A stretch of 64,000 nucleotides of DNA from Amycolatopsis dendrobii (GCF_014145675.1 NZ_JACGZW010000014.1:124001-188000); one strand, 5' to 3'. Shown: positions 23,753-34,614, counted from the first letter of the stretch. Made by a program: numbers and translations. Notes: generated from the sequence alone by a model not told the origin.

Positions 23753-25054
23753 ATGACGACGAGCCAGCTGCAGACCCGCGGCGCAAGGGCAACCCGGGAC
23801 AAATTTCTCGACGTGGTACGCGCCGGAGCGATCCTCGCGGTGGTCGCGCAGCACTGGACGATGCCGGTGCTTTCCTTCTCCGGCACCACTCTCGCCACCG
23901 GCAACGCCCTCGCGACCCCCGGCTGGTGGATCATCACCTGGGCCTCGCAAGTCATGCCCCTCGTCTTCTTCGCCGGCGGCGCGGCGAACCTGATCTCGTT
24001 GCGCCGCGCGGAATCCACGCGCGCCTGGTTCGCCGGACGCGTCCGTCGCCTGCTCGTTCCGGTTCTGCCGCTGATGGCGGTGTGGCTCGTCGTACCGGAT
24101 CTGTTGCAGGGCATGGGAGTTCCGCCGCAACCGGTCCAGGTGGCCAGCGCGATCGCGGCGCAACTGCTCTGGTTCCTCTCGGTCTACCTGCTCACCGTGC
24201 TGCTCACGCCGTTGATGGTCGCCGCGCACCGCCGCTGGGGTCTCGCGGTTCCGGCGGTACTGGCCGGACTGGGCGTTCTCGTTGACGTGGCGCGGTTCTC
24301 CGACCTCGGGATGATCGGATACGCCAACGCCGTCATCGTCTGGGTCGCCGTGCACCAGCTCGGTTTCCACTACGTCGAAGGCCGTCTCGGCGCGCTCAGC
24401 CGCCGCGCGGCGCTCGCCGTGTCCGCCGCCGGTTTCGGGGTGACGGCGCTGCTGGTCGCGTTCGGTCCGTACCCGGCGAGCATGATCGGCATGCCGGGCG
24501 CGCCGGTGTCCAACATGAGCCCGCCCACCGTCCTGCTGCTGTTCCTGGCGCTCGGCCAGATCGGGTTCCTGCTGGCCTTCCGCGAGAAGCTTGTCTCGCT
24601 CCCACGCGTCACCGCGGCGCTCAGCTGGCTCAGCCCGCGGTTCATGTCGGTCTATCTCTGGCACATGCCCGCACTGGTCGTGGTGTCCGGCGTGACCGTC
24701 TTCGGCCTCGGCTACTCGACGCCGACCCCGGGTTCGTCGATGTGGTTCCTGATGGCACCCGCCTGGTCCGCCGTGTGCGGCGCGGTGCTGCTGGGGCTGC
24801 TGCGCCTGTTCCAGCGCTTCGAAATGCAGCCGGACGGCCTGGTCGTGACCGCTCGGACGCCGCAGCTGGTGCTGGCGGGCCTGCTCGCCTCCGGCGGTCT
24901 CCTGGGGCTGGCCGCGCACGGGTTCGCGCCGCTCAACGACAACCTGCTGACCGGTCCGCTGCCGTGGGTGGCGCTGGTCGCGGCCGGGTACGCGCTGGCC
25001 GGACGTCAGGTGTCGATGCCGCGGAGCCGGGCTCTCGTGGCGGTCAAACGCTGA
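23753..25054 (+). CDS. Membrane acyltransferase, acyltransferase-3 family
   Basis: 433 residues from ATG 23753. After a short polar start it opens with RDKFLDVVRAGAILAVVAQH, the family's first helix with the conserved His. About ten further membrane helices follow, with short Arg-rich loops (AGRVRRLLVP). Members move acyl groups, often acetyl or succinyl, onto sugars, antibiotics or cell-wall components. The acceptor here is unknown. The gene has its own upstream gap. Its 3' end overlaps the convergent amidohydrolase gene by 11 bp. Confidence 0.85.
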   Translation: MTTSQLQTRGARATRDKFLDVVRAGAILAVVAQHWTMPVLSFSGTTLATGNALATPGWWIITWASQVMPLVFFAGGAANLISLRRAESTRAWFAGRVRRLLVPVLPLMAVWLVVPDLLQGMGVPPQPVQVASAIAAQLLWFLSVYLLTVLLTPLMVAAHRRWGLAVPAVLAGLGVLVDVARFSDLGMIGYANAVIVWVAVHQLGFHYVEGRLGALSRRAALAVSAAGFGVTALLVAFGPYPASMIGMPGAPVSNMSPPTVLLLFLALGQIGFLLAFREKLVSLPRVTAALSWLSPRFMSVYLWHMPALVVVSGVTVFGLGYSTPTPGSSMWFLMAPAWSAVCGAVLLGLLRLFQRFEMQPDGLVVTARTPQLVLAGLLASGGLLGLAAHGFAPLNDNLLTGPLPWVALVAAGYALAGRQVSMPRSRALVAVKR

Positions 25055-25940
25055 GGAGCTTCGCGGGGGTGTCGTGCAGCACCGCCCGCAGGAACGGCTC
25101 GCCAAGGCGATCGTCGGCTGCCCAGCCGGCGATCGCCCGCAGCTGTGTGGCGTAGGAGTACGGGATGTTCGGGAAGTCGGTGCCGAGGACGACGCGATCG
25201 GCCACCTCCGCCAGCCGGACCGTCCAGTCCGGCGGCAGCGGCGACATCGCCTCCGCGAACGGCACGCCGACCATGGTGGTGTCGAGATGCACTCGCGGGT
25301 AGCGGGCCATCAGCTCGAACGCGGTGGTGAACTGCGGCATCGCCGCGTGCGCGAGGACGGCGGTGAGCCGCGGATGCCGTTGCAGGACTTCCTCGAACAC
25401 CTCAAGCCCGGTGAAGTCGCCGCGCAACGGTCCGTGTCCACAGTGGATCACCACCGGCACGCCCGCTTCGGACAGCGAGCCCCACACCGGGTCGAGCAGC
25501 TCGTCCCGCGGGTCGTAAGCCCCGACCTGCACGTGCGCCTTGAAACACCGGGCTCCCGCGCGCAACGCACTGTCCACTGAGGACGCCGCGCTCGGCTCCG
25601 GGTAGAACGTGCCGGTGGGCACCGCTTCCGGCACCTGGTCGGCGAAGTCCAGCACCCACGAGGTGAGCCACTCCGCCATGCCCGGCTTGTGCGGGTACAC
25701 CAGCGGCGCGAAGGCTTTCACGCCCAGCGCGCGCAGCGTGTCGATCCGCTCCGGCTCGGGCGTGCGGTAGTGGATCGGCCACGGTGTGCCGTAATGCTGC
25801 TCGGCGCGGTCGAAATACGCCCACACCTTGTCCAGCACGGGCTTCGGCAGGAAGTGGACGTGCAGGTCGACGATCCCGTCGAGGCCGAGCCCGGCGATCC
25901 AGCCCGGGACGTCGGCGTCGGTGGCCGGACCAGCCGTCAC
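25044..25940 (-). CDS. Amidohydrolase-2 family metal-dependent hydrolase
   Basis: 298 residues from GTG 25940, whose GTGA overlaps the smpB stop. TIM-barrel metal ligands are seen in order: [11 protein letters not shown] (HxH) near residue 22, a carboxylated-Lys-type position in [26 protein letters not shown], and [13 protein letters not shown] with the catalytic Asp. This is the ACMSD-like amidohydrolase-2 family (decarboxylases and hydrolases of aromatic or lactone substrates). The specific reaction is unknown. Although coupled to smpB, no link to ribosome rescue is expected; the pairing probably reflects shared transcription only. Confidence 0.82.
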   Translation of the reverse strand: MTAGPATDADVPGWIAGLGLDGIVDLHVHFLPKPVLDKVWAYFDRAEQHYGTPWPIHYRTPEPERIDTLRALGVKAFAPLVYPHKPGMAEWLTSWVLDFADQVPEAVPTGTFYPEPSAASSVDSALRAGARCFKAHVQVGAYDPRDELLDPVWGSLSEAGVPVVIHCGHGPLRGDFTGLEVFEEVLQRHPRLTAVLAHAAMPQFTTAFELMARYPRVHLDTTMVGVPFAEAMSPLPPDWTVRLAEVADRVVLGTDFPNIPYSYATQLRAIAGWAADDRLGEPFLRAVLHDTPAKLLSV

Positions 25941-26419
25941 TCCGTGAACCGGCCCTTCAACGCCCGCCCCATCGCGCGGCTGATGTCCTTCTGCGCGTCG
26001 CGTTTGGCGAGCGACTGCCGCTTGTCGTAGGCCTTCTTGCCTCGGGCCAGCGCGATCTCGACCTTGACCTTGCCGTCCTTGAAGTACATCGACAGCGGCA
26101 CGAGCGACAGACCGCTTTCCTTGGTCTTGCCGATGAGCCGTTCGATCTCGCGCCGGTGCAGCAGCAGCTTCCGCGTGCGCCGCGGCATGTGGTTGGTCCA
26201 GGTGCCCTGGGTGTACTCGGGGATGTGGACGTTGCGCAGCCACACCTCGCCGTCGTCCACCGTCGCGAACGCGTCCACAAGGGAGGCTTTGCCCGCCCGC
26301 AGGCTCTTCACCTCGGTGCCCTGCAGCACCATCCCGGCCTCATAGGTGTCCAGGATGGAGTAATCGTGCCGAGCCTTGCGGTTCGACGCGATGACCTTCT
26401 GTCCACGTTCCTTGGGCAT
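25937..26419 (-). CDS. smpB: SsrA-binding protein SmpB
   Basis: 160 residues from ATG 26419 ([20 protein letters not shown]). A GTG three codons earlier, at 26428, is also possible. Family motifs include [30 protein letters not shown] and the basic C-terminal tail [18 protein letters not shown] that enters the ribosomal decoding site. It binds tmRNA (encoded at 20245-20616) and delivers it to stalled ribosomes. Gene order prfB...ftsE-ftsX-smpB is the usual one in actinobacteria. Confidence 0.95.
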   Translation of the reverse strand: MPKERGQKVIASNRKARHDYSILDTYEAGMVLQGTEVKSLRAGKASLVDAFATVDDGEVWLRNVHIPEYTQGTWTNHMPRRTRKLLLHRREIERLIGKTKESGLSLVPLSMYFKDGKVKVEIALARGKKAYDKRQSLAKRDAQKDISRAMGRALKGRFTE

Positions 26420-26471
26420 ACCGACCACTTTACGTGATGTGTCCGACGGCGAGCAGCCGATTTCTTCTCCG

Positions 26472-27365
26472 CTAGTGCCGCACGTACAGGCGCAGCGTGA
26501 CGTACCCGGTGATCGCCGAGATCACGATCGACACCGCCAGCAGGATCGGCGCGACCGGGAACAGCACCTCGAGCGTGGTGATCTGCGGGAACACTTCGCC
26601 GGTGAAGACCGTGTCGAGGAAGGACAGCTTCGTCAGAAGCAGGAACACCACCCCGAGCACGGCGCCGACCGTGCCGGCGACCACCGCCTCCAAGAGGAAC
26701 GGCAACTGGGTATACCACCGCGTCGCGCCCACCAGGCGCATGATGCCGACTTCCGTCCGCCTCGTGAACGCCGAAACCTGAATGGTGTTCGCGATCAGCA
26801 GCAGGGCAGCGACGGCCATGATGAGTGCCATCACGAACGCGATGTTCCGGACGCCGTTGAAGACGTTGAACACGCGGTCGAGGAACTTCTTCTGGTCGTC
26901 GACCTTCTTGACGCCGGGCTGGCCGGTGTACTGCTTGATGATCGCGTCGGACCGGTCCGGGTCCTTCAGCTTCACCTGCAGCGACGCGGGCAGCGCCTCG
27001 GGGCCGGTCAGCTCGAGCAGTTCGGGCTGGCTCGCGAAGATCTTCTTGAACCGGTCGTAGGCCTGGTCGCGGTTCTCGTACACGACCGATTCGACGCCGG
27101 GGTTGTTCTGCAGCGACTGGCGGAGCCCGTTGCAGAGCGCCTGCGTGCAGTTCTTGTCGTTCGCGCTCACGTCGTCGACCAGCGCGACCGAAACTTCGAC
27201 TTCGGCGAGGAAGTTCGCCTTCATCTTGTCGATCGTGCGCACGGCGAGCAGACCGCCGCCGAGCATGGCGAGCGAGACCGCGGTGGTGAGGATCATCGCG
27301 ATGGTCATCGTGACGTTCCGGCGCAAACCGGTGACGACCTCGCTGAAGACGAAACTGGCACGCAT
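26472..27365 (-). CDS. ftsX: Cell division protein FtsX
   Basis: 297 residues. An N-terminal membrane helix ([19 protein letters not shown]) is followed by the extracellular loop (about 45-165) with two Cys in [10 protein letters not shown], as in mycobacterial-type FtsX. Three more helices follow, with [16 protein letters not shown] between them, the cytosolic motif of this permease class. With FtsE it forms an ABC-type complex that activates periplasmic peptidoglycan hydrolases at division rather than moving a substrate. ftsE lies 51 bp upstream. Confidence 0.94.
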   Translation of the reverse strand: MRASFVFSEVVTGLRRNVTMTIAMILTTAVSLAMLGGGLLAVRTIDKMKANFLAEVEVSVALVDDVSANDKNCTQALCNGLRQSLQNNPGVESVVYENRDQAYDRFKKIFASQPELLELTGPEALPASLQVKLKDPDRSDAIIKQYTGQPGVKKVDDQKKFLDRVFNVFNGVRNIAFVMALIMAVAALLLIANTIQVSAFTRRTEVGIMRLVGATRWYTQLPFLLEAVVAGTVGAVLGVVFLLLTKLSFLDTVFTGEVFPQITTLEVLFPVAPILLAVSIVISAITGYVTLRLYVRH

Positions 27366-27416
27366 CGCTCTCGTGATTCCTTGGTTCGGGGCGGGAAGGG
27401 GCGGGGGCGGTGGGCG

Positions 27417-28106
27417 TCAGCGGCCGATGCCGTAGACGCCCCTGGCGTCGTCGCGGATCACGCGACCGAGCTGCAGCTCGACGACCCGCCGCCGCATCGA
27501 GTCCACGATGGAATGGTCGTGCGTGGCCATCAGCACGGTGGTGCCGGTGCGGTTGATCCGCTCCAGCAGCAGCATGATGTCCTGGCTGGTGTCCGGGTCG
27601 AGGTTCCCGGTGGGCTCGTCGGCCAGCAGCACGAGCGGGCGGTTCACGAACGCGCGGGCGATCGCGACGCGCTGCTGCTCGCCGCCGGAGAGCTCGTTGG
27701 GCAGCCGGTCGGCTTTGCCGTCGAGGCCGACGAGTTCGAGCACCTCGGGCACGACCTTGCGGATCGTGGGCCGCGGTTTCCCGATGACCTCGAGGGCGAA
27801 CGCCACGTTTTCCGCGACGGTTTTGTTGGCCAGCAGCCGGAAGTCCTGGAACACGCAGCCGATGGTCTGGCGCAGGCGGGGGACCCTGCGCCGGGCGAGC
27901 TTGGCGACGTCGAAGTTCGACACCATGACCCGGCCCTTGGAAGGCACCTCTTCGCGCAGCAGCAGCCGCAGGAACGTCGACTTCCCGGAACCGGACGGGC
28001 CGATGAGGAAGACGAACTCACCCTTGTCGATCTCGACCGACACCCGTTCGAGGGCGGGACGGGTCGAGGTCTTGTAGACCTTGGAAACCTCTTCGAGCCG
28101 GATCAC
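27417..28106 (-). CDS. ftsE: Cell division ATP-binding protein FtsE
   Basis: 229 residues. Walker A is GPSGSGKST and the Q-loop lies in [14 protein letters not shown]. The ABC signature is [14 protein letters not shown], Walker B is [13 protein letters not shown], and the H-loop is VLMATHD. The start [11 protein letters not shown] is typical. It powers FtsX and links the divisome to cell-wall hydrolases. The 98-bp gap upstream, toward prfB, contains a strong hairpin. Confidence 0.95.
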   Translation of the reverse strand: MIRLEEVSKVYKTSTRPALERVSVEIDKGEFVFLIGPSGSGKSTFLRLLLREEVPSKGRVMVSNFDVAKLARRRVPRLRQTIGCVFQDFRLLANKTVAENVAFALEVIGKPRPTIRKVVPEVLELVGLDGKADRLPNELSGGEQQRVAIARAFVNRPLVLLADEPTGNLDPDTSQDIMLLLERINRTGTTVLMATHDHSIVDSMRRRVVELQLGRVIRDDARGVYGIGR

Positions 28107-28161
28107 GGTTCGGCATCCTACCCATGGGCCCCGTTAAGCCCGGGTTGCCGGTGCCTTGGGT

Positions 28162-28188
28162 GACCCGCGCCTCGTCCTGGCGCGGGTC
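28162..28188 (-). terminator. Hairpin between prfB and ftsE
   Basis: GACCCGCGCC, a 7-nt loop, and GGCGCGGGTC form a perfect 10-bp stem 17 bp past the prfB stop. It probably ends the prfB transcript at least partly. Confidence 0.6.
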
Positions 28189-28204
28189 GCCGCGGCAGTG
28201 CGGA

Positions 28205-29308
<1,104 letters not shown>

Positions 29309-29331
29309 GTCGGACAAGGTTACGGCAAAAC

Positions 29332-29358
29332 CCACGACCGGTCGCGAACCGGTCGTGG
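29332..29358. terminator. Hairpin between the PadR gene and prfB
   Basis: CCACGACCGGT, loop CGCGA, ACCGGTCGTGG form a perfect 11-bp stem 14 bp past the PadR stop, just upstream of the prfB start. Confidence 0.65.
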
Positions 29359-29372
29359 GGCCGGGGCGGAGC

Positions 29373-29873
29373 TCAGGCCTGCGGGATCGAGTCGAGCAGC
29401 TTCAGGGCGGCCTTGGCCTGCGCCTGGGCGAACTCGGCGACTGCCTTGGCGTAGGGGCCGTCGGCGGTCTTGGTGGCGTTCTTGGCCTCTTCGAGCTGTG
29501 CCTGGTAGGTAGTGCGGGCGCTGTCGAGCAGGGCGCCGCGCTGTTTGGCCGTGAGGGAGCCGGCGTGCACGAGCCGCAGGATGAGCGGGCTGCGCAGGTG
29601 GTCGGGTCCGGCCTCGGACGTGAGCCACGTCTTGAAGGCCTTCTTGCCTGCCGCGGTGAGCACGTACTGCTGGCTCGAACGGGGTCCTTGCTTGCCGAGC
29701 CGGACGAGACCCTCTTTCGAGAGCGCCGGGAGCTCGCGGTAGACCTGGCTGCGGGTGACACTGAAGAAGGCGCCGAAGCGCTCGTCGGCGCCCGAGACGA
29801 GCTGCCCGCCGGTGGCGGGGCCGTCGTGGAGCAGACCGAGCAGAGCGGCGGCGGTTGCATTCAATTCGGACAC
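29373..29873 (-). CDS. PadR-family transcriptional regulator
   Basis: 166 residues from GTG 29873 ([19 protein letters not shown]), the usual PadR beginning. A GTG at 29918 would add 15 residues. The winged helix reads [18 protein letters not shown], then [14 protein letters not shown] and the wing [15 protein letters not shown]. The C-terminal coiled-coil dimer domain is rich in Ala and Lys ([18 protein letters not shown]). Targets are unknown. The region before the gene contains several TGTCCACA-like boxes. It is a stand-alone unit with a terminator behind it. Confidence 0.85.
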   Translation of the reverse strand: MSELNATAAALLGLLHDGPATGGQLVSGADERFGAFFSVTRSQVYRELPALSKEGLVRLGKQGPRSSQQYVLTAAGKKAFKTWLTSEAGPDHLRSPLILRLVHAGSLTAKQRGALLDSARTTYQAQLEEAKNATKTADGPYAKAVAEFAQAQAKAALKLLDSIPQA

Positions 29874-30063
29874 CCCTCTACGGTCCCACTTATCCGCCGC
29901 TGTGTCCACAGTGGTCACGAATCAGTCCATTGTGGCCTGCGGCAACCCCTCTAACAGCCCAGTCCGCAGGTATGTCCACAATAGACTCTGCCACTCTGCG
30001 CAACCACCGCCGAAACGATCACCGCGCCGCAACCACCAGCCGAGCGACGGCCAAATGGCGCAC

Positions 30064-30101
30064 AAAAAAGCCGGGGCCCGTGCATCTGCACGAGCCCCGG
30101 C
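30064..30101 (-). terminator. Intrinsic terminator of the first initiator tRNA gene
   Basis: GCCGGGGC-C-CGTGCA-TC-TGCACG-A-GCCCCGGC (30070-30101) folds into a long stem. On the minus strand it is followed by six T (30064-30069). It is one of the few canonical T-run terminators in the window. Confidence 0.88.
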
Positions 30102-30112
30102 CTGTTTCCAAG

Positions 30113-30186
30113 TAGCGGGGACAGGATTTGAACCTGCGACCTCTGGGTTATGAGCCCAGCGAGCTACCGAGCTGCTCCACCCCGCG
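30113..30186 (-). tRNA. tRNA-fMet (CAT), copy 1
   Basis: 74 nt without CCA, 5' CGCGGGGTGGAGCAGCTCGG. The anticodon loop GGGCTCATAACCC shows CAT. The T-arm is GCAGGTTCAAATCCTGT. The first base C does not pair with T72, and the anticodon stem has the GGG/CCC run; both mark an initiator tRNA. It is identical to the copy at 30709-30782. Confidence 0.95.
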
Positions 30187-30187
30187 T

Positions 30188-30599
30188 CGTTGTGAAAACA
30201 ACTTTACACCCCCCGGATTCCCCTCTCACACCACCCCCACAAACGCCCCTCCACCAGCAAAAACACCCCACCCCCACCGCCCGCCCCGACCGCGCCGCCC
30301 ACCCGAAGAAGCGGCCCAACCTCCAGCTCCCGCGAGGCGAAATTCGCCCGGAGGGCAAAGTCGGACCGCAAACCCGCGACCCGGGATTCACAGCTAGCAA
30401 TTTTGACAGGTTTAGACCTCTGCTTCTGTCTCGTGTAGAGAGTCAGAAGTCGTTGCCATCACTGGAATATTCCAGCCTCGGCCAACGGAACAGCCATGGT
30501 ATTTCTCCCGGCGAGCATTGACTTTTCTCCGGATTCACCACCAGCCACCCGCCACCACAAACGAAAGCGAGCCCCCTCCCCCAACGCAGTCCCACACGG
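30188..30599. other. Gene-poor spacer between the two initiator tRNA genes
   Basis: About 410 bp with C-rich, low-complexity sequence at 30210-30310 and a locally AT-richer stretch near 30395-30540. No reading frame with actinobacterial codon bias, no terminator-like stem and no promoter beyond those of the tRNA genes was found. Confidence 0.5.
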
Positions 30600-30649
30600 G
30601 GATCCAGGGGGCGCGCCCCCTGGCGGGGGCCTGGGGGTTCGACCCCCAG
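30600..30649. repeat. Double-hairpin repeat, copy 2 (beyond tRNA-fMet)
   Basis: Hairpin A is the perfect palindrome CCAGGGGGCGCGCCCCCTGG (30604-30623). Hairpin B is CTGGGGGT-TCG-ACCCCCAG (30631-30649). It matches copy 1 at 20126-20178 in order, spacing and most bases. The preceding bases (GCCCCCTC...CAACGCA...CCAC...GGGG) also resemble those before copy 1. Confidence 0.75.
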
Positions 30650-30661
30650 AGCAACAACGAA

Positions 30662-30700
30662 AGAGACCCGCCTTCGCGCTTTGTGCGAAGACGGGTCTCT
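30662..30700 (-). terminator. Terminator of the second initiator tRNA gene
   Basis: AGAGACCCG-C-CTTCGC, loop GCTTTGT, GCGAAG-A-CGGGTCTCT. The stem is followed on the minus strand by the T-rich TCGTTGTTGC. It lies 8 bp past the tRNA 3' end. Confidence 0.82.
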
Positions 30701-30708
30701 CATCTCTG

Positions 30709-30782
30709 TAGCGGGGACAGGATTTGAACCTGCGACCTCTGGGTTATGAGCCCAGCGAGCTACCGAGCTGCTCCACCCCGCG
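30709..30782 (-). tRNA. tRNA-fMet (CAT), copy 2
   Basis: Identical over all 74 nt to the copy at 30113-30186, again without CCA and with the C1/T72 mismatch of initiator tRNA. Flanking sequences differ apart from a short CGCGTCGT at the 5' side, so the two are separate transcription units, each with its own terminator. Confidence 0.95.
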
Positions 30783-30849
30783 TCGTAGGACCTACCTTAC
30801 GCCCTGGTTTCCGGCGGGCGCAAAGCAGGTGCCTATTACGTAACCGAGG

Positions 30850-33837
30850 TCACCCGCCGGGCTGGGACGTCGGCCCGTTGGAGGGCGGCGGCGTCGTGGG
30901 TTTGGCGGAGTTGTACTCCTTGGTGGCCGCGTCGAGCGCGGAGAGCGCCGCGCCTTGGTCGGCGAAGTTGCCGGATTGCTGTGCCGCCTTGAGTTTGGCG
31001 AGCGCGGCTTGGATGTCGGCGACGGCCTTGTCCATGGCCGGGTTGCTGCCGCCGGTGGTGGGCGGCGGTGCGGTGGTGCTGGACGTGGGCGGGGTCGTCG
31101 TGGTGCCGGGTTCGCCTTCCTTAGGCGTGGTCGCCGCCGCGCCGGTGCCCTTGCCGAAGACTTGGTCGAGCGCCTCGTTGAGGGTGGACGCGAAGCCGAT
31201 CTTGGCTCCGTAGGAGACGAGCACGCGTGCCAGCTGCGGGTAGCTCAGCTGGTTTCGCTGGCGGATGTAGACGGGTTCGACGTACAGGAATCCGTCGGCG
31301 ACCGGCAGGGTGATCAGGTTGCCGTAAATGGGAATGACGTTGGGGTTGTTCAGCAATGTCCGGTCTTGGGCGACGCGGGGGTCGCTCTGGAACCGGTTTT
31401 GCACCTGGACGGGTCCGTCGACCTGGTTCGCGCCGCTGGCCGGCGGTAGTCGCAGGACGCGAATGGTGCCGTAGTCCTGCGGATCGGACGAGATGGACAT
31501 CCAGGCGGACAGGTACTGCCGCTGCAGACCGGTGAGCGCGCTCGTCAGCTGGAACGTCGGCCTGCCTTCGCCCGCCGCGTTGGCGAGGACGTAGTACCCC
31601 GGCTGGTTGGCGACGTTCGCACCCGCCGTGGTGGAGCTGCCGTCCTCGGTCGGGTCCTGCGGGACGCTCCAGAACGCCTGCTGCGCGTAGAACTCCTGCG
31701 GGCTGTCCACGTGGTAGCGGGCGAGCAGTTCGCGCTGGATCTTGAACAGGTCCTCGGGGTAGCGGAAGTGCGAGCGCAGTTCCGGCGAGATCTCCGAGCT
31801 GGGCTTGACCGTGCCGGGGAAGACGTTCTCCCACGCCTTGAGGACGGGTTCGTTGTCGTCGATCGAATACAGGTTGACGGTGCCGTCGAACGCGTCGACG
31901 GTCGCCTTCACCGAGTTGCGGATGTAGTTGATCGAGTTGTTCGCCTGTTTGGTGACGCCGTTGAGCGAGTCGTTGGTCGCTTCGCCGAGCTGCGTCTGCT
32001 GGGCGTACGGGTAGTTGTCGAGCGTGGTGTAGCCGTCGACGATCCACTGGATGCGGCCGTTGACCACCGCGGGGTACGGGTCGCCGTCGAGGGTGAGCCA
32101 CGGGGCGACCTTCGCGACGCGATCGCGCGGTTCGCGGTTGTACATGATCTTCGAGCCGTCGCCGATGGCGTCGGAGAAGAGGATCTTCGGTTCGCGGTAT
32201 TCGGCGGCGAACATCAGCCGGTTGAACCAGTTGTCGAGCGAGACGCCGCCCTTGCCCTGGTAGAGGTAGCCGCGCTGGGCGTCGGTGTCGTACTCGCCGG
32301 GGGCCTTGCCCGGCGTGCCGCCGACGATCGCGTAATCGGACTGGTTGGTGAGCTCGCCGTAGTAGATCCGCGGCTGGTCGACCTTGATGCCCGGCTGGCC
32401 GTTGACCGAACCCGCGCCGGTGGGGTTGCTCGTGTCGCTCGTGGTGGCGATCGGGTAACCGCCGTCGGAGTTCGAATCCTTCACCGCACGGTCGATCGTG
32501 TTCGCGGGCGCGGCCACGAAGCCGTTGCCGTGCGTGTAGACCATGTGCTTGTTGATCCAGTTGTTCTGGTTACCGGTGAGCCCGTCGGTCTTCATTTCCT
32601 TGGCGGCCACGATGTAGTCCTGCGTGGTGCCGCCGATGGTGTACCGGTCGATGTCCAGCTTGGACGGGAAGCCGTAGAAGTTCTCGCGGCCGACGCGCTG
32701 GGTGAAGGTGTCGCTGAGGATGTTCGGGTCGAGCAGCCGGATGTTGGAGACCGTGCCGGTGTCGGCCTTCACCGCGTCCGCGGTGGTTTCGGTCTTGCCC
32801 GGGTACTGCTCGTACTTCACGTTGGTGAGGCCGTACGCCGCGCGCGTCGCGTCCATGTTGCGCTGGATCGACGTCGCTTCCTTCTCGTTGGCGTTCGGCT
32901 TGACCGAGAACTGGTCGAGAATCGCCGGCCAGGCGACGCCGACCAGCACGCCGGAGAGGATGAGCAGCACCAGCGAAATCGCCGGCAGCTGCAGATTCCG
33001 CAGGAACGCGCCCGCGAAGAAGGCGATCGCGCAGATCACCGAAATGCACAGCAGGATCAGCTTCGCCGGGAGCACCGCGTTGAGGTCGGTGTAGGTGGCG
33101 CCGTTGAACAGCGGCATGTTCCGGTCGGACAGCAGCAGGTTGTACCGGTCGAAGAAGTACTCGACCGCCTTCAGCAGCACGAAAAGCCCGACGGTGATGG
33201 CGAGCTGCGCGCGCGTCGGCCCGGCCAGCTGGCCACCGCGGCCGGCGAGCCGGATGCCGCCGAAGATGTAGTGCGCGATCAGCGCGCCGAAGAACGAGAC
33301 GACGACGGTGACGAACAGCCAGCCGAGCAGCCAGTTCACGAACGGCAGGGAGAAGGCGTAGAAACCGAGGTCGATGCCGAACTCGGGATCTTTCTGCCCG
33401 AACGAGGTGCCGTTGAGGAACAGCTGGATCGTCTGCCAGTCGCCGCTCGCCGATGCGCCGGCGATGACGCCGGTGAGCACCGGGATGCCGATGCCGAACA
33501 GCCGGATCCGGCTGACGATCACCGAGCGGTAGCGCGACAGCGGGTCGTCGCGGCCGGAGACCGGCACGAACACCGGGCGCGTGCGGTAGGCGATCAGCAG
33601 GCTGACCGCCAGCGCGCCGCCGACCAGCAGCCCGACCGCGAGGAAGAGCACGATGCGGGTGACCAGCTGCGTGGTGAACACCGAACGCGCCTGCAGTTCG
33701 CCGAACCACAGCCAGTCCACGTAAGTGTCGAGCAACCGGACGCCGGCCAGCAGGGCCAGCACGATCACCGCGGCGATGATGAGAAGGATCCGGCTGCGCC
33801 GGGACAGCTTCAGGCTCACCGGGGGCCGAGTCGCCAC
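30850..33837 (-). CDS. UPF0182-family large membrane protein
   Basis: 995 residues from GTG 33837. AGGAG sits 7 nt upstream, which decides the start against longer readings. Seven or so membrane helices occupy residues 1-320, beginning SRRSRILLIIAAVIVLALLA. A long outer domain follows, with WLGWL-type aromatic motifs and YVEPVYIRQRN near the end. The C-terminus is Pro/Thr/Ser-rich (TTTPPTSSTTAPPPTT), then a charged Ala-rich helix, then another Pro-rich tail. The family is conserved in actinobacteria, is expected at the cell envelope, and has no proven function. It neighbours the PPA1309-like, PDZ-protease and DUF2342 genes, a grouping common in this phylum. Confidence 0.88.
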   Translation of the reverse strand: MATRPPVSLKLSRRSRILLIIAAVIVLALLAGVRLLDTYVDWLWFGELQARSVFTTQLVTRIVLFLAVGLLVGGALAVSLLIAYRTRPVFVPVSGRDDPLSRYRSVIVSRIRLFGIGIPVLTGVIAGASASGDWQTIQLFLNGTSFGQKDPEFGIDLGFYAFSLPFVNWLLGWLFVTVVVSFFGALIAHYIFGGIRLAGRGGQLAGPTRAQLAITVGLFVLLKAVEYFFDRYNLLLSDRNMPLFNGATYTDLNAVLPAKLILLCISVICAIAFFAGAFLRNLQLPAISLVLLILSGVLVGVAWPAILDQFSVKPNANEKEATSIQRNMDATRAAYGLTNVKYEQYPGKTETTADAVKADTGTVSNIRLLDPNILSDTFTQRVGRENFYGFPSKLDIDRYTIGGTTQDYIVAAKEMKTDGLTGNQNNWINKHMVYTHGNGFVAAPANTIDRAVKDSNSDGGYPIATTSDTSNPTGAGSVNGQPGIKVDQPRIYYGELTNQSDYAIVGGTPGKAPGEYDTDAQRGYLYQGKGGVSLDNWFNRLMFAAEYREPKILFSDAIGDGSKIMYNREPRDRVAKVAPWLTLDGDPYPAVVNGRIQWIVDGYTTLDNYPYAQQTQLGEATNDSLNGVTKQANNSINYIRNSVKATVDAFDGTVNLYSIDDNEPVLKAWENVFPGTVKPSSEISPELRSHFRYPEDLFKIQRELLARYHVDSPQEFYAQQAFWSVPQDPTEDGSSTTAGANVANQPGYYVLANAAGEGRPTFQLTSALTGLQRQYLSAWMSISSDPQDYGTIRVLRLPPASGANQVDGPVQVQNRFQSDPRVAQDRTLLNNPNVIPIYGNLITLPVADGFLYVEPVYIRQRNQLSYPQLARVLVSYGAKIGFASTLNEALDQVFGKGTGAAATTPKEGEPGTTTTPPTSSTTAPPPTTGGSNPAMDKAVADIQAALAKLKAAQQSGNFADQGAALSALDAATKEYNSAKPTTPPPSNGPTSQPGG

Positions 33838-33977
33838 GGCAATGCTCCTGTCTTCGTGAACACGTTCTCCGGGGACGGCGGTGTCCCCCGTGACCTCTAA
33901 CTCTACGGATGGTGCCGCGAGTTCCCGGGACCGCCCAAACCGGGCACGCGCGGCGCGTCGCGGGGACGCCTGACACG

Positions 33978-34541
33978 ATGGTCGCCATGCCACCGAGTGA
34001 GCCGTCTGCCGCCCACCCTGTCGCCGGGCTGGCCCGGGAAGTCGAAGAGTTCGTCGCGGCCGCGGGCTGGAACCAGCCGCCGCAGTTGTTCGCGCTGGTG
34101 CCGACCGCGGCACTGCTGGACGAACAGCCCGAACTGGCTGGTCAGCTCGACCGCGCGAACCCGCTGACCCCGGTGGCCCAGGAGGCGCTGCCGGACGGCG
34201 ACCTCGCCGAATCGCTCGGCCGGATCGCGTGGCCGGACATCGTGGTCGGCTGCGCGCTGGCGCAGGAGATCATCGTGCTTCCGCCGGACGTGGAGGCCGA
34301 ACTCGAAGGAATCGCCGAGGCGGACGCCGAAAGCCTCCGCCGCGCCGCCGCGGACCACCCGCGCCGCACCGAGGCCCGCCTGGTCGCGGCCGTCCTGCGC
34401 GAAGGCGACGCGGCTTGCGTGATGCGGCTGCGCGGCGTCCAGCCGGGCAACGAGGACGAGAACGCGGTCGACGAACTGGTGGAAAGCCCGGACCTCGCGC
34501 CGAATCTTGTCGACGCGTTGAAGACGACCCTGCAGCCCTGA
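33978..34541 (+). CDS. PPA1309-family protein
   Basis: 187 residues from ATG 33978. ATG 33987 (MPPSEPSAAH) is an equally good start. The sequence is acidic, with AREVEEFVAAAGWNQPPQLFALVPT near the start, LGRIAWPDIVVGCALAQEI in the middle and EDENAVDELVESPDLAPNLV at the end. This matches the small actinobacterial PPA1309-like family of unknown function, regularly found beside UPF0182 and PDZ-protease genes. It has no membrane segment or catalytic motif. It is convergent with the protease gene, the two separated by a long palindrome. Confidence 0.8.
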   Translation: MVAMPPSEPSAAHPVAGLAREVEEFVAAAGWNQPPQLFALVPTAALLDEQPELAGQLDRANPLTPVAQEALPDGDLAESLGRIAWPDIVVGCALAQEIIVLPPDVEAELEGIAEADAESLRRAAADHPRRTEARLVAAVLREGDAACVMRLRGVQPGNEDENAVDELVESPDLAPNLVDALKTTLQP

Positions 34542-34559
34542 TTCACCGGCTGCCGCTTT

Positions 34560-34614
34560 GTCCGTGAAGGGGCCCTTGAAGGAGTCAGATTCCTTCAAGG
34601 GCCCCTTCACGGAC
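34560..34614. terminator. 24-bp perfect palindrome between convergent genes
   Basis: The arms 34560-34583 and 34591-34614 are exact complements over 24 bp (GTCCGTGAAGGGGCCCTTGA...) around a 7-nt loop GTCAGAT. It is placed between two converging genes and serves both strands as a terminator. Its outer GTCCGTGA repeats the arm of the palindrome at 22608. Confidence 0.8.

Noticed and set aside
30164-30703. Small frames in the spacer between the initiator tRNA genes
   Set aside because: They overlap the tRNA genes or the double-hairpin repeat, and their composition is low-complexity Pro/Arg/Gly.
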